A stretch of DNA of 7,412 nucleotides from Bacillota bacterium (GTDB taxonomy: Bacteria > Bacillota > Clostridia > Lachnospirales > Lachnospiraceae): positions 1 to 7,412 of the forward strand of contig JAEZQN010000130.1 of NCBI GenBank assembly GCA_023441145.1. The letters are read 5' to 3'. The notes beneath the pieces are model-generated. The model saw only the letters and a program-made list of their open reading frames with translations, had not been told where the DNA came from and did no database searches. This document shows, piece by piece, positions 6,493 through 7,412 of the stretch. Both the position numbers and the translations under genes were made by a program. Position 1 is the stretch's first letter. Every line of letters starts with the position of its first letter.

Positions 6493-7412
6493 ATGATTGA
6501 TCATAAAAAAGAGGAAATGAATATCCCTAAGGTGAAAAAAGTTGGCTCTCTAATTACAATAGGAACCTTTCTTTTGGTAATAATGGGTTTTTTTATAGTT
6601 ACGCTGCTAAAGCCAGACGAGGCATTTTCTGCTAGTGAAAATAGGGTATTAGCAGAACGACCAGAGTTTTCTTTTGAGAGACTCTTTGATGGTTCCTATA
6701 CGAAGGATTATGAAACCTATATTACAGATCAGTTTGTTGCAAGGGATGACTTTATTGCTATGAAGGTACATGCAGAGAAAGCATTAGGTAGAAAAGTGAT
6801 AAATGGCGTCTATTTTGCTCCAAATAATTATATTATTGAAGAACACGAGCAAAGGGACGTTGACAAAACCATTGCTGAGAAAAACAATAAATACGTGACA
6901 GAATTTTTAAACACTTATAAGAATAGCTTGAATATAAAAGTTATGTTGATTCCTACAGTAAGTAATATATATCCTGAGTGGTTGCCAACCTATAATCAGG
7001 AATATGATCAAAATACTGTCCTTACGCAGATAAAAGAGATTGCAGGAGAAGAGAATACTATTGATGTTGCAAACAAGCTAGCAGAACATAAGGATGAATA
7101 TCTTTTTTATAAAACGGATCATCACTGGACTAGCCTTGCAGCCTATTATGGATATGAAGCTTGGGCAAAAAAGGTTGGAGTCGATTCTTACCCTTTGAAT
7201 CAGTTTGACCGTAAGGTAGTGTCAAAGGATTTTTGGGGCACCGCTTATTCTAAGGTTAATATAAAAAAGGAAGCAGATAGTATTGAATTATTTACACTAA
7301 AGAATGGACCAAAGCTAACCATGTCGGTAAAACAAGATGGTAGTGATATGAAAAACAGCATATATGAAATGGACAGGCTACAGGAAAAGGATAAGTATAC
7401 TGTGTTTATGGG
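6493..7412 (+). CDS. DHHW family protein, AlgJ/AlgX-like O-acetyltransferase partner (3' partial)
   Basis: An open frame of 306 codons that runs off the right edge without a stop. It begins with a short cytoplasmic end and one membrane helix (about 18-38), so the rest lies outside the cell. After the helix comes SENRVLAERP (48-57), typical of this family, then TYITDQFVARD (75-85). The diagnostic KTDHHWTS lies at 207-214, where Asp209 and His211 correspond to the Asp-x-His of the AlgJ catalytic triad. The catalytic Ser of the family lies further downstream, beyond the window, so the completeness of the active site cannot be judged. AAGGGGG just upstream (6478-6484) supports the ATG at 6493. 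It follows the MBOAT gene by 13 bp and is very likely translated from the same message. By analogy with AlgI and AlgJ, the pair carries out O-acetylation of an extracellular polysaccharide. Confidence 0.93.
   Translation, partial: MIDHKKEEMNIPKVKKVGSLITIGTFLLVIMGFFIVTLLKPDEAFSASENRVLAERPEFSFERLFDGSYTKDYETYITDQFVARDDFIAMKVHAEKALGRKVINGVYFAPNNYIIEEHEQRDVDKTIAEKNNKYVTEFLNTYKNSLNIKVMLIPTVSNIYPEWLPTYNQEYDQNTVLTQIKEIAGEENTIDVANKLAEHKDEYLFYKTDHHWTSLAAYYGYEAWAKKVGVDSYPLNQFDRKVVSKDFWGTAYSKVNIKKEADSIELFTLKNGPKLTMSVKQDGSDMKNSIYEMDRLQEKDKYTVFM

Overview
The window looks like a low-GC Gram-positive chromosome, probably a Clostridia member and plausibly Lachnospiraceae. The grounds are AT-rich coding sequence, purine-rich AGGAGG-type ribosome binding sites, a DUF4358-like lipoprotein beside MBOAT and DHHW proteins, and a short membrane-anchored Asp-rich protein. 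The genus is an inference from family content; nothing here fixes it. There are no rRNA or tRNA genes, insertion sequences, CRISPR arrays or phage genes.

Layout. (1) Bases 1-2468, + strand: the 3' part of an ABC exporter half-transporter (its N-terminus lies off the left edge), then 46 bp later a Cof-type HAD phosphatase. (2) A perfect 11-bp hairpin at 2491-2515 sits between the HAD gene and a convergent small gene. Its U-tract is much better on the minus strand. (3) Bases 2532-2786, minus strand: an 84-residue protein with one N-terminal membrane helix and an Asp/Phe-rich tail. (4) Bases 2787-3143: a gene-free divergent region with promoter-like elements, short repeats and a possible folded RNA leader. 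(5) Bases 3144-7412, + strand: a four-gene cluster running off the right edge. It encodes a membrane-anchored SGNH hydrolase, a DUF4358-like lipoprotein, an AlgI-like MBOAT acyltransferase and a DHHW/AlgJ-like protein cut before its end.

How the genes may work together. MBOAT plus AlgJ/DHHW is the known core of extracytoplasmic polysaccharide O-acylation. The MBOAT passes an acyl group (usually acetyl) across the membrane and the SGNH-like partner places it on a glycan. Here the core is accompanied by a second SGNH enzyme and by a lipoprotein of unknown function. The simplest reading is a cell-surface or exopolysaccharide O-acyl modification operon. The two less-understood parts are the SGNH protein, with about 120 residues of acidic cytoplasmic sequence before its membrane helix, and the lipoprotein. 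A terminator-like hairpin between the lipoprotein and MBOAT genes suggests that the two halves of the cluster may be expressed at different levels.
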